A program made the translations under genes and the position numbers. The notes beneath the pieces were generated by a model, which did not search any database, had not been told where the DNA came from, and was given only the letters and a program-made list of their open reading frames with translations. From positions 186,001 through 250,000 of the forward strand of contig CBDFML010000009.1 in assembly GCA_965249645.1 (NCBI GenBank): a DNA stretch of 64,000 nt, given 5' to 3'. The stretch comes from CAVOEB01 sp965249645. GTDB lineage: Bacteria; Pseudomonadota; Alphaproteobacteria; UBA828; JAPUJA01. Below are positions 23,917-32,946 of the stretch, in pieces (the first letter of the stretch is position 1; the number at the start of each line of letters is the position of its first letter).

Positions 23917-25770
23917 TTGACTGGGCCGTTTTCGCGTCGCCGCTCGAGCGTGGGCGAGGGCCGCTCGAAAAGCGGGGAACTTCGCCATCTGGCCGAGCTC
24001 GGCCGTTTCGCGCGGCCCTACCGCACGGCGGCGATTGCCGCGATCGTGGCGCTGGCCTGCACCGCGGGCGCAGTGCTGGCCATGCCGCTCGGCGCACGCC
24101 TGCTGATCGACCGGGGTTTTCACGAAGACGGCGGAGACGGCCTCAATGTCGCGCTGCTCGTGCTGTTCTGCCTGGTCGTGGTGCTCTCGATCGCAACCTT
24201 CGCGCGTTTCTATCTCGTCTCGTGGCTGGGGGAGCGGATCGTCGCGGACATACGGCGCGCAGTCTACAGCCATGTCATCGCGTTGAGCCCGAGCTATTTC
24301 GAGGTGACCAAGATCGGCGAGGTGCTCTCGCGCCTGACTACCGATACCACCCTGCTGCAAACGGTGATCTCCACCCAGGCCTCCCAGGCGCTGCGCAACG
24401 CCCTGATGCTGCTGGGCGGCACGGCGATGATGCTGGTGACCAGCCCCAAGCTGACCGGAATGGTGCTGCTGATCGTGCCGGCGGTGGTGCTGCCCATCGC
24501 ATTCTTCGGCCGCCGGGTGCGTTCTCTCTCAAGGGCCTCGCAGGACCGGATCGGCGATCTCGGCGCCCAGATCGAGGAAACCCTGAATTCCGTTCAGACG
24601 GTTCAGGCCTTCGCCCAGGAGGCCGCCGAGCGTGGCCGCTTCGCCAGCGGCGTGGAGAGCGCCTTTGTCACCGCGCTTCGGATGGTGCGTGCCCGGGCGT
24701 GGCTGACCGCGCTGGTCATCCTGATCGTGTTTTCCGGCATCGGCTTCGTGCTCTGGGTGGGCGGTCACGACGTCATCGTGGGGCGGATCACAGCGGGCGA
24801 GCTGCTCTCCTTCCTGCTCTATTCGGTGGTGGTGGCGGCCTCGGTCGGCGCCCTGTCGGAAGTCTACGGCGATTTGCAACGCGCCGCCGGTGCGGCGGAA
24901 CGGCTGGCCGACCTGCTGCGCACCCGGCCCGACATCGACGCCCCGACCACGCCCCGGGAGCTGCCCGAGCCGCCGCGCGGCGAGGTGACGCTCGACGCGG
25001 TGACCTTCCATTATCCGGCGCGGCCCGAACAGGCGGCGCTCGACGGATTTTCGCTGACCGTGGCGCCCGGCGAGACCGTGGCGCTGGTGGGGCCGTCGGG
25101 CGCGGGCAAGACGACAGTGTTTTCGCTGCTGTTGCGCTTTTACGATCCCGAACACGGCATCGTGCGGCTCGACGGCGTCGATGTGTGCGCCGCAGCGCCC
25201 GCCGACGTGCGCGCGCGCTTCGGCCTGGTGCCGCAAACTCCGGTGCTGTTCGCCGCAGACGCCTTGACCAACATCCGCTACGGCCGGCCCGACGCCAGCG
25301 ACAGCGACGTCCACGCGGCGGCCGAGGCCGCGGGCGCGCTGGAGTTTCTCGACGCCCTGCCGGATGGCTTTTCGAGCTTCCTGGGCGAAAAGGGGGTCCG
25401 CCTCTCGGGCGGTCAGCGCCAGCGCATCGCGATCGCCCGGGCGGTTCTGCGCAATCCGGCGATCCTGCTGCTCGATGAGGCGACCAGCGCGCTCGACGCC
25501 GAAAGCGAGCAGGCGGTGCAGGCGGCGCTCGAACGGCTGATGAGCGGGCGCACCACTCTGGTGATCGCCCATCGGCTGGCCACCGTGCTCAAGGCCGACC
25601 GCATCGTGGTCATCGACAAGGGCCGGGCCGTGGCCGAGGGCACCCACCACGACCTGATCGCCCAGGGCGGGCTTTACGCCCGCCTCGCCGCGTTGCAGTT
25701 CGATGCGGGCGGCGAGGCAGCAGAGCTCCCGGCTACGCCTGCGGACGAGGCGCCGCTCAGCGCTGAGTAA
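23917..25770 (+). CDS. ABC exporter, fused permease and ATPase (MsbA-like)
   Basis: 617 residues. Six membrane helices occupy roughly residues 35-310, with the SPSYFEVTKIGEVLSRLTTDT coupling region. The ATPase follows with Walker A GPSGAGKTT, signature LSGGQRQRIAIARA and Walker B ILLLDEATSALD. Such half-transporters work as homodimers, moving lipids, drugs or peptides outward. The start is taken as TTG 23917 after GGAGAG; this is uncertain, and downstream GTG codons are possible. The last 14 bases overlap the 3' end of the convergent MotB-like gene. Substrate unknown. Confidence 0.88.
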   Translation: MTGPFSRRRSSVGEGRSKSGELRHLAELGRFARPYRTAAIAAIVALACTAGAVLAMPLGARLLIDRGFHEDGGDGLNVALLVLFCLVVVLSIATFARFYLVSWLGERIVADIRRAVYSHVIALSPSYFEVTKIGEVLSRLTTDTTLLQTVISTQASQALRNALMLLGGTAMMLVTSPKLTGMVLLIVPAVVLPIAFFGRRVRSLSRASQDRIGDLGAQIEETLNSVQTVQAFAQEAAERGRFASGVESAFVTALRMVRARAWLTALVILIVFSGIGFVLWVGGHDVIVGRITAGELLSFLLYSVVVAASVGALSEVYGDLQRAAGAAERLADLLRTRPDIDAPTTPRELPEPPRGEVTLDAVTFHYPARPEQAALDGFSLTVAPGETVALVGPSGAGKTTVFSLLLRFYDPEHGIVRLDGVDVCAAAPADVRARFGLVPQTPVLFAADALTNIRYGRPDASDSDVHAAAEAAGALEFLDALPDGFSSFLGEKGVRLSGGQRQRIAIARAVLRNPAILLLDEATSALDAESEQAVQAALERLMSGRTTLVIAHRLATVLKADRIVVIDKGRAVAEGTHHDLIAQGGLYARLAALQFDAGGEAAELPATPADEAPLSAE

Positions 25771-27031
25771 GGCGGAGTTCGATCCGGCGGTTGCGCCGGT
25801 TGCCGACTTCGTCGCTCCGGTCGTCGATCGGGTGGTGCTCGCCGTAGCCCGCGGCCGCGACCCGGTCGGGCGGAATGCCATGCTGGGTCAGCAGACGCAC
25901 CACCGATAGTGCGCGCGCGGTCGAAAGCTCCCAATTGGACGCGAACTCGACGGTGTGGATGGGCACCGGATCGGTATGGCCGTCGACCTGGAGGATCCAG
26001 GGCAGCTCGGGCGGAATCTTGGCCGCGATCTCGAGCAGGGTGCGGGCAAGCGCGGCGATCTGGGTTTCGGCGCCGGGGCCGGGACTGGCCGAGCCGGAGT
26101 CGAAGAGCACGTCGGACTGGAAGATGAAGCGGTCGCCCACAATGCGGATGTCGGGGCGGTTGCCCAGCACCTCGCGCAGCTGGCCGAAGAATTCCGAGCG
26201 GTACTTCGCTAGCTCCTCGACCTTCTCCACGAGCGCGAGATTGAGCCGGCGTCCCAGATCCGCGATCACCACGTCCTGCTCGACGGCACGCGCCTCGGAC
26301 GCCTCGAGGGCCGCCTCGATCCGCGCAAGCTGCGCGCGCAGCGCCGCAATCTGTTCGTTGAGCAGGGCGATCCGGCTGCGCTGCTCGGCGCTTAGATTCT
26401 GCTCGGATTCGAGCGCCGCCAGGGTGTCGTCCTGCAGGCGGGTGATCTCGGCGAGGCGGATCTCACGCTCCTCGAGCTCGGTCTGCGCGAGTTGGGTGCG
26501 CTCGCTTTCGTCCGCGAGACGGGATTCCAGCTCGGCCGCCGCGTCGCGCAGCTCGCCGGCCTCCGCCTCGCTCGATTCGAGGGCGCCGGTGAGGCGCCCG
26601 ACCTCGGCCTCGAGTTCCGCGCGAACCTCGCGCAGGCTAACGATGTCCCGGCGCAACTGCTCAGCCTCGACGAGCAGGCCGGTGAGCTCCTCATCGAGCG
26701 TATCGCGTTCCCCGCGCACGGCGGCGAGTTCGGTGCCCAGCGACACGGCCTCGGCCCGGCTCGCCTGCAGGTCGTCGGAGAGTGAAATGATGTCGAGGCG
26801 CAGCTCGTCGGTGGTGGCGCGCTCCAGCTCGAGCGCGAGGGCCAGCTGTTCGACTTGGGCGGTAAGCTCGGCCAGCGCCGTATCGCGTCCCGAGAGCACC
26901 TTTTGCAGGAAAAACTGGGCCAGCATGAAGACGACGAGGAGGAAGATAATGACGAGCAGTAGGCTCGACAAAACGTCGACGAAAGCGGGCCAGATATGGC
27001 TCTCGGAGCGGATACGGCGGGCGCGGGCCAT
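25757..27031 (-). CDS. MotB/OmpA-like envelope protein with long coiled coil
   Basis: 424 residues. A basic start is followed by one membrane helix (about residues 15-42, FVDVLSSLLLVIIFLLVVFMLAQFF), which includes the FVD/SLL pattern of MotB and ExbD-like proton-channel partners. Residues 45-260 are an extended coiled coil rich in Glu, Leu and Arg. Residues 280-424 form an OmpA-type peptidoglycan-binding domain (LQVDGHTDPVPI, NWELSTARALSVVRLL). The MotA-like gene ends 24 bp upstream on the same strand. It is likely the stator rod of a proton-driven envelope machine; it is not flagellar MotB by context. The substrate or process is unknown. Confidence 0.8.
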   Translation of the reverse strand: MARARRIRSESHIWPAFVDVLSSLLLVIIFLLVVFMLAQFFLQKVLSGRDTALAELTAQVEQLALALELERATTDELRLDIISLSDDLQASRAEAVSLGTELAAVRGERDTLDEELTGLLVEAEQLRRDIVSLREVRAELEAEVGRLTGALESSEAEAGELRDAAAELESRLADESERTQLAQTELEEREIRLAEITRLQDDTLAALESEQNLSAEQRSRIALLNEQIAALRAQLARIEAALEASEARAVEQDVVIADLGRRLNLALVEKVEELAKYRSEFFGQLREVLGNRPDIRIVGDRFIFQSDVLFDSGSASPGPGAETQIAALARTLLEIAAKIPPELPWILQVDGHTDPVPIHTVEFASNWELSTARALSVVRLLTQHGIPPDRVAAAGYGEHHPIDDRSDEVGNRRNRRIELRLTQR

Positions 27032-27055
27032 CGAGGTCTTCGGCGCGCCGACCGG

Positions 27056-28192
27056 TCAGCCCCGCTCGCCCGGCGGGCGGCCCGCCAGGGTGCGGGCCAG
27101 AAGCTTGATCTCGCTGCGCAGCTCGCTGATCAGCTGGTTGCGCCCGGTCGTCGTCTCTTCGAGCAGGCGGCTCATATAGACGTCGAGATTGCGCAGGTGG
27201 GTGCGACTGGTCTCGTCGAGCAACGGCGCCTCGCGCGCTTCGTTCAGCCCGTCGAGTACGCGCTTCATGGCGAGTTGGTTCTCGGCCAGCCTGGTCATCA
27301 ATTCCTGCTCCGTGTGCATCTGGTCGGTCAGCGTGGCGATCTTCTGGGTCAGCGCCAACATGTTGGCGTCCGCGGTCTGGCGCCTCTCCTCGCCGCGCGT
27401 CAGGGTCCGCTGCAGGTCGTCGAGGCTGTCGGCAGTCTTCTCAAGCAGCGCGCTGACATAGCTCGGCACGGAGCCGTCTCCCTCGGCGATTCCGGCGCCC
27501 GACGAAAGCCGGGTGAAGCGCGAGAGCCAGTCCTCGAGGTCGTTGTAGAACCGGTTCTGGGCCTGTCCCGCCTGGAGGTCGAGAAAGCCCAGCACGAGCG
27601 AGCCGGCGAGACCGAAGAGCGACGAACTGAACGCCGTGCCCATGCCCGAGAGCGGCTGCTCGAGGCCGCCCTTGAGCCGGTCGAACACGCCGGCGAGGTC
27701 GGCATCGCCGACCGAGAGACCGCTGATCACCTCGGCCACGGAACTCACCGTCTGGAGCAGGCCCCAAAAGGTGCCGAGCAAGCCGAGGAAGATGAGCAGG
27801 CCGATCAGGTAGCGCGAAATGTCGCGCGATTCGTCGAGCCGCGAGCCAATGCCGTCGAGCAGGCCGCGCATCGATGGCGACGACAGGCTCATCCGGCCGC
27901 GCCGGTCGGCCATCATGGTCGCCATCGGTTGGAGCAGGCGGGGCGGACGGGGCAGCTCGAGCCCGTCATCGACCTCGCGGAAATTCTCGATCCAGGCGAC
28001 ATCGATGCGGAGCAGGATGACCTGACGGAAAATGTAGACGATGCCCAGCAGCAGCACGCCCAGAATGAAGGCGTTGAGCCCGATATTGGCGAAAAACGCC
28101 TCGGCGACCGAAACCGCAAGCACCGCCGCCAGGGCCGCAACGACCGCCACGAAGATGATCATGCGGACGAGATAGGCGTGCAGTGGGTTCAT
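27056..28192 (-). CDS. MotA/TolQ/ExbB-like proton-channel protein
   Basis: 378 residues. Two hydrophobic helices at the N-terminus (about 10-60) and two further ones around 125-150 and 175-205 flank a cytoplasmic segment. LIFLGLLGTFWGLLQTV and GMGTAFSSSLFGLAGSLVLGFLD are the conserved channel helices of the MotA/TolQ/ExbB superfamily. A long helical C-terminal tail, longer than in TolQ, follows. It pairs with the MotB-like gene directly downstream. The separate true TolQ is at 47305, so this is a second energising complex. Confidence 0.8.
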   Translation of the reverse strand: MNPLHAYLVRMIIFVAVVAALAAVLAVSVAEAFFANIGLNAFILGVLLLGIVYIFRQVILLRIDVAWIENFREVDDGLELPRPPRLLQPMATMMADRRGRMSLSSPSMRGLLDGIGSRLDESRDISRYLIGLLIFLGLLGTFWGLLQTVSSVAEVISGLSVGDADLAGVFDRLKGGLEQPLSGMGTAFSSSLFGLAGSLVLGFLDLQAGQAQNRFYNDLEDWLSRFTRLSSGAGIAEGDGSVPSYVSALLEKTADSLDDLQRTLTRGEERRQTADANMLALTQKIATLTDQMHTEQELMTRLAENQLAMKRVLDGLNEAREAPLLDETSRTHLRNLDVYMSRLLEETTTGRNQLISELRSEIKLLARTLAGRPPGERG

Positions 28193-28223
28193 CGCGGCGC
28201 CTCCCGGCGCGCCAGCTTCGGAC

Positions 28224-29162
28224 TCAGTTGTACATCAGGAACAGATCGACCCGGTCGGCGGGACCGCCATCCTCGACCAGGCCGAGGGCGCGGACGTCGA
28301 TTCGCGTGCTGCGCACGCCCTGCTCGATCAGGTATGAACGCACTGCGAGCGCCCGGGTGAGCGACAGGCGCCGCGCCTGGCTCGCCGTCTCGGCGGTACC
28401 CCCGGAATAGGCGCGCAATTGCAGGCGGGTGGCCTCGTCGGTCTTGAGCTGGCCCGCCAGGGTCTGAAGCGCGCCGGTAGACTCGCCCGACAAAGCCTCT
28501 TGCTCGGGTGGGAAGATGACGCGCAGGATCTGGCCCTCGCCCAGGGGTTCGACAGTGGGGGGCAGGGCGGCGACCTGGGTCGCCGTCTGTTCGACGACGG
28601 GTGCCGGAGCCGGCTCGGGCGCGACTTCGGGGGCGGGGGTCGGCTCAGCGGCTGGCGGCGGTTCGACAAGTGCCGCGCTCTGGGCGGGCGTCTCGTCGAT
28701 GGGCGGCGGCGGCGCGGTGCCCTCCGGGCGATCGAATTCGAAGGCCGGTGCCGCGGGCGCCGTGGGCTCGGGCGAGCTCAGGATCACACTCTCGACCACC
28801 GACGGCGGCTCGGGCGGCGGCGGCGGGACCGGGGTGACGATCGGCTGGGCCGGGGTCAGCGCAATGGCGCCCGGTGGCGGGGTGAGGCTGATCGTCGGTG
28901 TCGGCCCGATGCTGATCGCGGGCTCGCGCAAGTCGGGCAGCAGCGCGTTCGTGGTCGAGCGGGACGGCGCCATCGCCCCGCCGTCAATCGCGTACAGGTT
29001 GACCTCGATCGCGGGCTGGCCGCTGCCGCCGACGATGATGGATTCTTGCTGTGCGCCCGCTGGGGTCGCGCCAAGGGTTGCGCAGCCCCATGCGGTGCCC
29101 AGGACAAGGACCACATGTGCCGGGCCGCTACAGCGTCGGCGGAAATGCATCGTCCGGGTCAT
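28224..29162 (-). CDS. OmpA-family periplasmic/outer-membrane protein with Pro-rich linker
   Basis: 312 residues from the ATG at 29162; the frame opens earlier, but this start gives a clean signal peptide ending PAGA|QQ. The middle is a low-complexity Pro/Ala/Glu region. The C-terminal 95 residues form an OmpA-like domain (LRAYSGGTAETASQARRLSLTRALAVRSYL...VRALG). It is the first gene of a three-gene unit with the MotA- and MotB-like genes, so it probably anchors that complex to peptidoglycan or the outer membrane. Confidence 0.75.
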   Translation of the reverse strand: MTRTMHFRRRCSGPAHVVLVLGTAWGCATLGATPAGAQQESIIVGGSGQPAIEVNLYAIDGGAMAPSRSTTNALLPDLREPAISIGPTPTISLTPPPGAIALTPAQPIVTPVPPPPPEPPSVVESVILSSPEPTAPAAPAFEFDRPEGTAPPPPIDETPAQSAALVEPPPAAEPTPAPEVAPEPAPAPVVEQTATQVAALPPTVEPLGEGQILRVIFPPEQEALSGESTGALQTLAGQLKTDEATRLQLRAYSGGTAETASQARRLSLTRALAVRSYLIEQGVRSTRIDVRALGLVEDGGPADRVDLFLMYN

Positions 29163-29256
29163 CGATTGGCGTTCGTTCTGGTTCCCGTCATGGTACGAAA
29201 TTTCGTTCCTCCGCAACCCCTTGACCATAGCTCAGTGATTCCGCCGTCACAACCGG

Positions 29257-30054
29257 TCAGCGCCCGCGATTTTCGATCAGCCGGCTGATCGGCTCGTGCA
29301 GCCGGCCGTTGGTGGCGATGACGTCGCCGCTGGCCAGCGGATCGCGCCCGCCGCCGATCTCGTTGATCAAGCCGCCCGCCTCGGTCACCAGGATCATGCC
29401 CGCGGCGATGTCCCACGGCGACAGGCTGTATTCCCAGAAGCCGTCATAGCGTCCCGCCGCGACATAGGCGAGATCGAGCGCCGCCGAGCCCATGCGGCGA
29501 ATGCCGGCGACTTGGCTCATGACGCGGTCGAGCTGGTCGCCGTAGTCGGGGTGGAATTCACGTCCCTTGAACGGCATCCCCGTGCCGACGACCGCGTCGC
29601 CCAGCTCGTCGCGGGCCGAGACCCGCAGCCGGTGATCGTTGAGGAAGGCGCCGATGCCGTCCTCGGCCCAGAACAGCTCGTTGCGCAGGGGATCGTAGAT
29701 CACGCCGGCGACCACCCGGCCGGAACGCTCGAGGCCGATGGAAATCGCGAAATGGGGAATGCCGTGAAGGAAATTGGTGGTCCCGTCGAGCGGGTCGACG
29801 ATCCAGCGGGATTCCGTGTCGCGGCCTTCGATCACCCCCGATTCCTCGAGCAGGAAGCCGTAGTCGGGCCGGGCCCGCGAAAGCTCGGCGTGCAACACTT
29901 TCTCGGCCTGAATGTCGGCGGCGCTGACGAAGTCGGCCGGACCCTTCTTCGAGACCTGGAGGTTCTCGACTTCGCCGAAATCCCGTTGCAGGCCACGCGC
30001 GCATTTGATGGCCGCGTTGATCATCGCGGTGATCTGGGGCGAGCGACGGGTCAT
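29257..30054 (-). CDS. suhB: Inositol-1-monophosphatase family protein
   Basis: 265 residues from the ATG at 30054. The metal sites are visible: LLEESG, WIVDPLDGTTNFLHGIPHFAISI and SPWDIAAGMILVTEAGG. It hydrolyses inositol phosphates or related sugar phosphates; in enterobacteria SuhB also modulates rRNA antitermination. The frame extends upstream to 30579 as a shadow of efp. The efp gene ends 18 bp upstream on the same strand, so they are likely cotranscribed. Confidence 0.9.
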   Translation of the reverse strand: MTRRSPQITAMINAAIKCARGLQRDFGEVENLQVSKKGPADFVSAADIQAEKVLHAELSRARPDYGFLLEESGVIEGRDTESRWIVDPLDGTTNFLHGIPHFAISIGLERSGRVVAGVIYDPLRNELFWAEDGIGAFLNDHRLRVSARDELGDAVVGTGMPFKGREFHPDYGDQLDRVMSQVAGIRRMGSAALDLAYVAAGRYDGFWEYSLSPWDIAAGMILVTEAGGLINEIGGGRDPLASGDVIATNGRLHEPISRLIENRGR

Positions 30055-30071
30055 GACGGGGTCGGCGTGCC

Positions 30072-30638
30072 CTAGTCGCGGGCGCGCTCGACGTAACTCG
30101 AATTCGCGGTGTTCACGACGATCCGCGTGCCCGCCTCGACATGAGGCGGCACCAGAGTGCGCACGCCGTTTTCGAGCAGGGCGGGCTTGTAGGAGGCCGC
30201 CGCGGTCTGGCCCTTTACCGTGGGCTCGGTTTCGGCGATGGCGACGGTGGCGTGCTCGGGCAGGGTGACGGCGAGCGGCCTGCCCTCGTGGCTTTCGACG
30301 GTAAGGATCATGCCCTCCTGCAGGTAGATGACCGGCTCGCCGACCAGTTCGCGCGGCACGGACATCTGTTCGAAGGTCTCGTTGTGCATCAGCGTGATCA
30401 TGTCGCCTTCGTCGTAGAGATACTGATAGTCGGCCTGGTCGAGGCGGACGCGCTCGACGCTTTCGGACGAGCGGAAGCGCTCGTTGAGCTTGGTGCCGCC
30501 CTGGATGTCTTTCAGCTCGACCTGCAGATAGGCGCCGCCCTTGCCGGGCTGGGTGTGCTGGGTCTTGACCGTGACCCACAACCGTCCCTGATGCTCGATG
30601 ATCATGCCGGGACGGATGGAGTTTCCGTCGATCTTCAT
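30072..30638 (-). CDS. efp: Translation elongation factor P
   Basis: 188 residues, the normal length, with KOW-like and two OB domains. Lys33 in QPGKGGAY is the position that is modified by beta-lysylation in many bacteria. The C-terminal block GTRIVVNT..SYVERA is characteristic. EF-P rescues ribosomes stalled at polyproline, relevant here for TolA, which has long Pro-rich runs. The EpmA/EpmB modification enzymes are not in the window. Confidence 0.97.
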   Translation of the reverse strand: MKIDGNSIRPGMIIEHQGRLWVTVKTQHTQPGKGGAYLQVELKDIQGGTKLNERFRSSESVERVRLDQADYQYLYDEGDMITLMHNETFEQMSVPRELVGEPVIYLQEGMILTVESHEGRPLAVTLPEHATVAIAETEPTVKGQTAAASYKPALLENGVRTLVPPHVEAGTRIVVNTANSSYVERARD

Positions 30639-30698
30639 GGTGTGATGTCCGTTGATCTGGCGACGCGCGAGGCGCGCGGCAAATGCGCGCGGAACCTA

Positions 30699-31367
30699 TC
30701 AGCTTGGCTGGGCGCGTTCAATGGCATCATTGAAGCCCGCCACCGCCGCGCCGGGTCCGGCCGGGTCATCCCACACGGCGCTGACCACGGCCAGAAAATC
30801 GGCGCCCGCGGCGACCAGGGCGGCGCAGTTCGCGGGCGTGATGCCGCCGATCGCAACGCAGGGCACGACGGTCAGCTCGCTCCACCAGGCGAGGATCGAG
30901 GGGTCGGGCCGTGCCCGGGGCGTCTTGGTGGCGGTTGGAAAGAACGCACCGAAGGCAACGTAGTCGGCGCCTGCGTCCGCCACGTCGATTGCGGCATGGC
31001 GCGAATCGTAACAGCTCACGCCGACCACCGCGTCCGGTCCGACCAGCGTGCGAGCCCCCTCATAGGCCATGTCGTCGCCGCCGACATGGGTGCCGTCGGC
31101 GTCAAGTTCGGCGGCGAGGTCGGGTCGGTCGTTGATCAGGAAGGCGACGTCGCGCTCAACGCAGAGCGGCATCAGGCGGCGCACCGCGGCGCGCACCGCG
31201 TCGTCGTCGGCATCCTTGAGGCGCAACTGAACGCAGGCGACGTCGCCGCCGTCCAGCGCTTCGGCAAGACGCGGGGCAAAGCTCTCTGGGTCGAGGCTGC
31301 TCGGCGTGATCAGGTAGAGGCGACAACTATCGACGGGCGGCCCAGACGACACGTCCGCGTCGGCCAT
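30699..31367 (-). CDS. thiE: Thiamine-phosphate synthase
   Basis: 222 residues with a TIM-barrel layout. CVQLRLKD, FLINDRPDLAAELDADGTHVGGDD, VGVSCYD, ADYVAFGAFFPTATK and AIGGITPANC are the pyrophosphate- and thiazole-binding segments. It couples HMP-pyrophosphate and the thiazole phosphate. ThiD, which supplies HMP-PP, is at 58746. The aldolase gene ends nine bases upstream, so the two are co-transcribed. Confidence 0.93.
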   Translation of the reverse strand: MADADVSSGPPVDSCRLYLITPSSLDPESFAPRLAEALDGGDVACVQLRLKDADDDAVRAAVRRLMPLCVERDVAFLINDRPDLAAELDADGTHVGGDDMAYEGARTLVGPDAVVGVSCYDSRHAAIDVADAGADYVAFGAFFPTATKTPRARPDPSILAWWSELTVVPCVAIGGITPANCAALVAAGADFLAVVSAVWDDPAGPGAAVAGFNDAIERAQPS

Positions 31368-31376
31368 CGCCGGCGA

Positions 31377-32306
31377 TCAGGCCTTGCCCTGATAGATCTT
31401 GATAATCCGGTCGAGCATGGCGAGGGCCTCTTCGCGCGGGCGCTGGAAGGTGTTGCGCCCGATGATCGAGCCGTTGGCCCCGCCGTCGCGAAGTGCGCGA
31501 ACCTCGTCGTAGAGCCCGTCGAGACCCTTGGCGGCGCCGCCCGAGAACACCACGATGCGCTTGCCGTCGAAGGCGCTTTGCATAACGTGCGCGATACGCG
31601 CGCTCAACGTGCCGGTGTCGATACCCTGGGCCTCGTAGACCTTCTTGGCGGCGGCCAGTTCGAGATGCTCGCTCGGCGGCTTGACCTTGATCACGTGGGC
31701 GCCCATCAGGGCCGCCATTTGGGCTGCGTAGGCAACGATGTCGAGCGCCGTTTCGCCCTCCTTCGAGAGATCGCCGCCGCGCGGGTAGGACCAGACCACG
31801 ACGGCGAGGCCGTGGGCCTTGGCCTCGAGGGTCAGCTCGCGCAATTCGTCCATCATGTTGAAGGCAGCGTCCGAGCCCGGATAGATCGTGAAGCCGATGG
31901 CCGAGCAGCCCAGCCGCAGGGCATCCTCGACCGATCCGGTCAGCGCCATGTCGGGCGCGTCGGTGTTGCGCGCCAGCGAGTTTGCGCTGTTGACCTTGAG
32001 GATGGTCGGGATCTGCCCCGCGAAGGTGGAGGCGCCCCGCTCGATCATGCCAAGCGGGGCTGCGAAGGCGTTCAGCCCGGCGTCGATGGCAAGCTGCCAG
32101 TGATAGTGGGGATCGTAGGCTGGCGGATTGGGTGCGAAGCTGCGTGCCGGGCCGTGCTCGAAGCCCTGATCGACGGGCAGGATGACCACGTGGCCGGTTC
32201 CGGCCAGTTTACCGTGCATCAGCAAGCGGGCGAGGTTCGCCTTGGTGCCGGGCGTGTCGCTCTCGTACCAGGACAGGATTTCCTTGACGCGACGAGTAAT
32301 CCGCAT
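31377..32306 (-). CDS. fbaB: Class I fructose-bisphosphate aldolase (archaeal/FbaB type)
   Basis: 309 residues from the ATG at 32306, with AAGGAG eight bases upstream; the open frame begins at 32459. The DeoC/FbaB fold shows VILPVDQGFEHGP, LKVNSANSL, the probable Schiff-base lysine in AHVIKVKPPS, and VVFSGGAAKG and GSIIGRNTFQRP for phosphate binding. It cleaves fructose-1,6-bisphosphate. It follows gap and pgk on the same strand, forming a compact glycolysis/gluconeogenesis cluster. Confidence 0.92.
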   Translation of the reverse strand: MRITRRVKEILSWYESDTPGTKANLARLLMHGKLAGTGHVVILPVDQGFEHGPARSFAPNPPAYDPHYHWQLAIDAGLNAFAAPLGMIERGASTFAGQIPTILKVNSANSLARNTDAPDMALTGSVEDALRLGCSAIGFTIYPGSDAAFNMMDELRELTLEAKAHGLAVVVWSYPRGGDLSKEGETALDIVAYAAQMAALMGAHVIKVKPPSEHLELAAAKKVYEAQGIDTGTLSARIAHVMQSAFDGKRIVVFSGGAAKGLDGLYDEVRALRDGGANGSIIGRNTFQRPREEALAMLDRIIKIYQGKA

Positions 32307-32373
32307 GGCCCACGCTCCTTTCTTGTTTGACGTTCTCCCCTGACCCGTTGGATAGCCCAGCGCCGAGGTTTTT

Positions 32374-32829
32374 TCAATCGCGCCCGCGTGATCGGGCCGC
32401 GGGTTTTTGCCGGTGCCGGGCCAGACGCTCCCGGCAGGCGTTGAGCGGATCGCCAACACCTTGCAAATCCAGTGAATCGCGCCAGGTCCGCGCGGTCATG
32501 GGCACCAACTGCGCGTTATGGCGGCGGGCGAGCGCGGCGAGGCGTTCTTTCGACGCCCAGGGCGCGCGGCAGGAAATTTCGGGAATACCGATTCGCAAAG
32601 CCCCCAGCGCGGCGCCGCTATCGTCGCCGCAATCGACCCGAAGGGTGAATGCCGCTTCCGGATTGCGGGCCGCCGCTTCGCGGGCGAGCGCGGCGTAGAA
32701 CGCGGCGCCGGCGCTCAGCGCGCCGCCCGGCGGGCTTGCCAGAACGACCACGCGGCCCGCCTCGGCGGCGGCCGCGAGCGCGGCCTCGGCCTGGGCCAGG
32801 GTGCGGACGATGATGACGGGCTCGGTCAT
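32374..32829 (-). CDS. Conserved hypothetical protein between pgk and aldolase genes
   Basis: 151 residues from the ATG at 32829, with GGAGG eight bases upstream. I cannot name the family. It begins with a Rossmann-like beta-alpha start (VIIVRTLAQAEAALAAAAEAGRVVVLASPPG), includes FTLRVDCGDDSGAALGALRIGIPEI and ends in an arginine-rich tail. No membrane segment or signal peptide is seen. Placement between pgk and fba on the same strand suggests a housekeeping, perhaps metabolic, role. Confidence 0.65.
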   Translation of the reverse strand: MTEPVIIVRTLAQAEAALAAAAEAGRVVVLASPPGGALSAGAAFYAALAREAAARNPEAAFTLRVDCGDDSGAALGALRIGIPEISCRAPWASKERLAALARRHNAQLVPMTARTWRDSLDLQGVGDPLNACRERLARHRQKPAARSRGRD

Positions 32830-32946
32830 CGGGATTGCCTCCACTCGCGCACCACTCTACGCGCCTCAGCGCCAAACCGGCAGGCGGTGCGATATTTGCT
32901 GGGCCGGCCGCCCTAAGCCAGCTCCGGCTCCTGGCGGCGAGACGGC

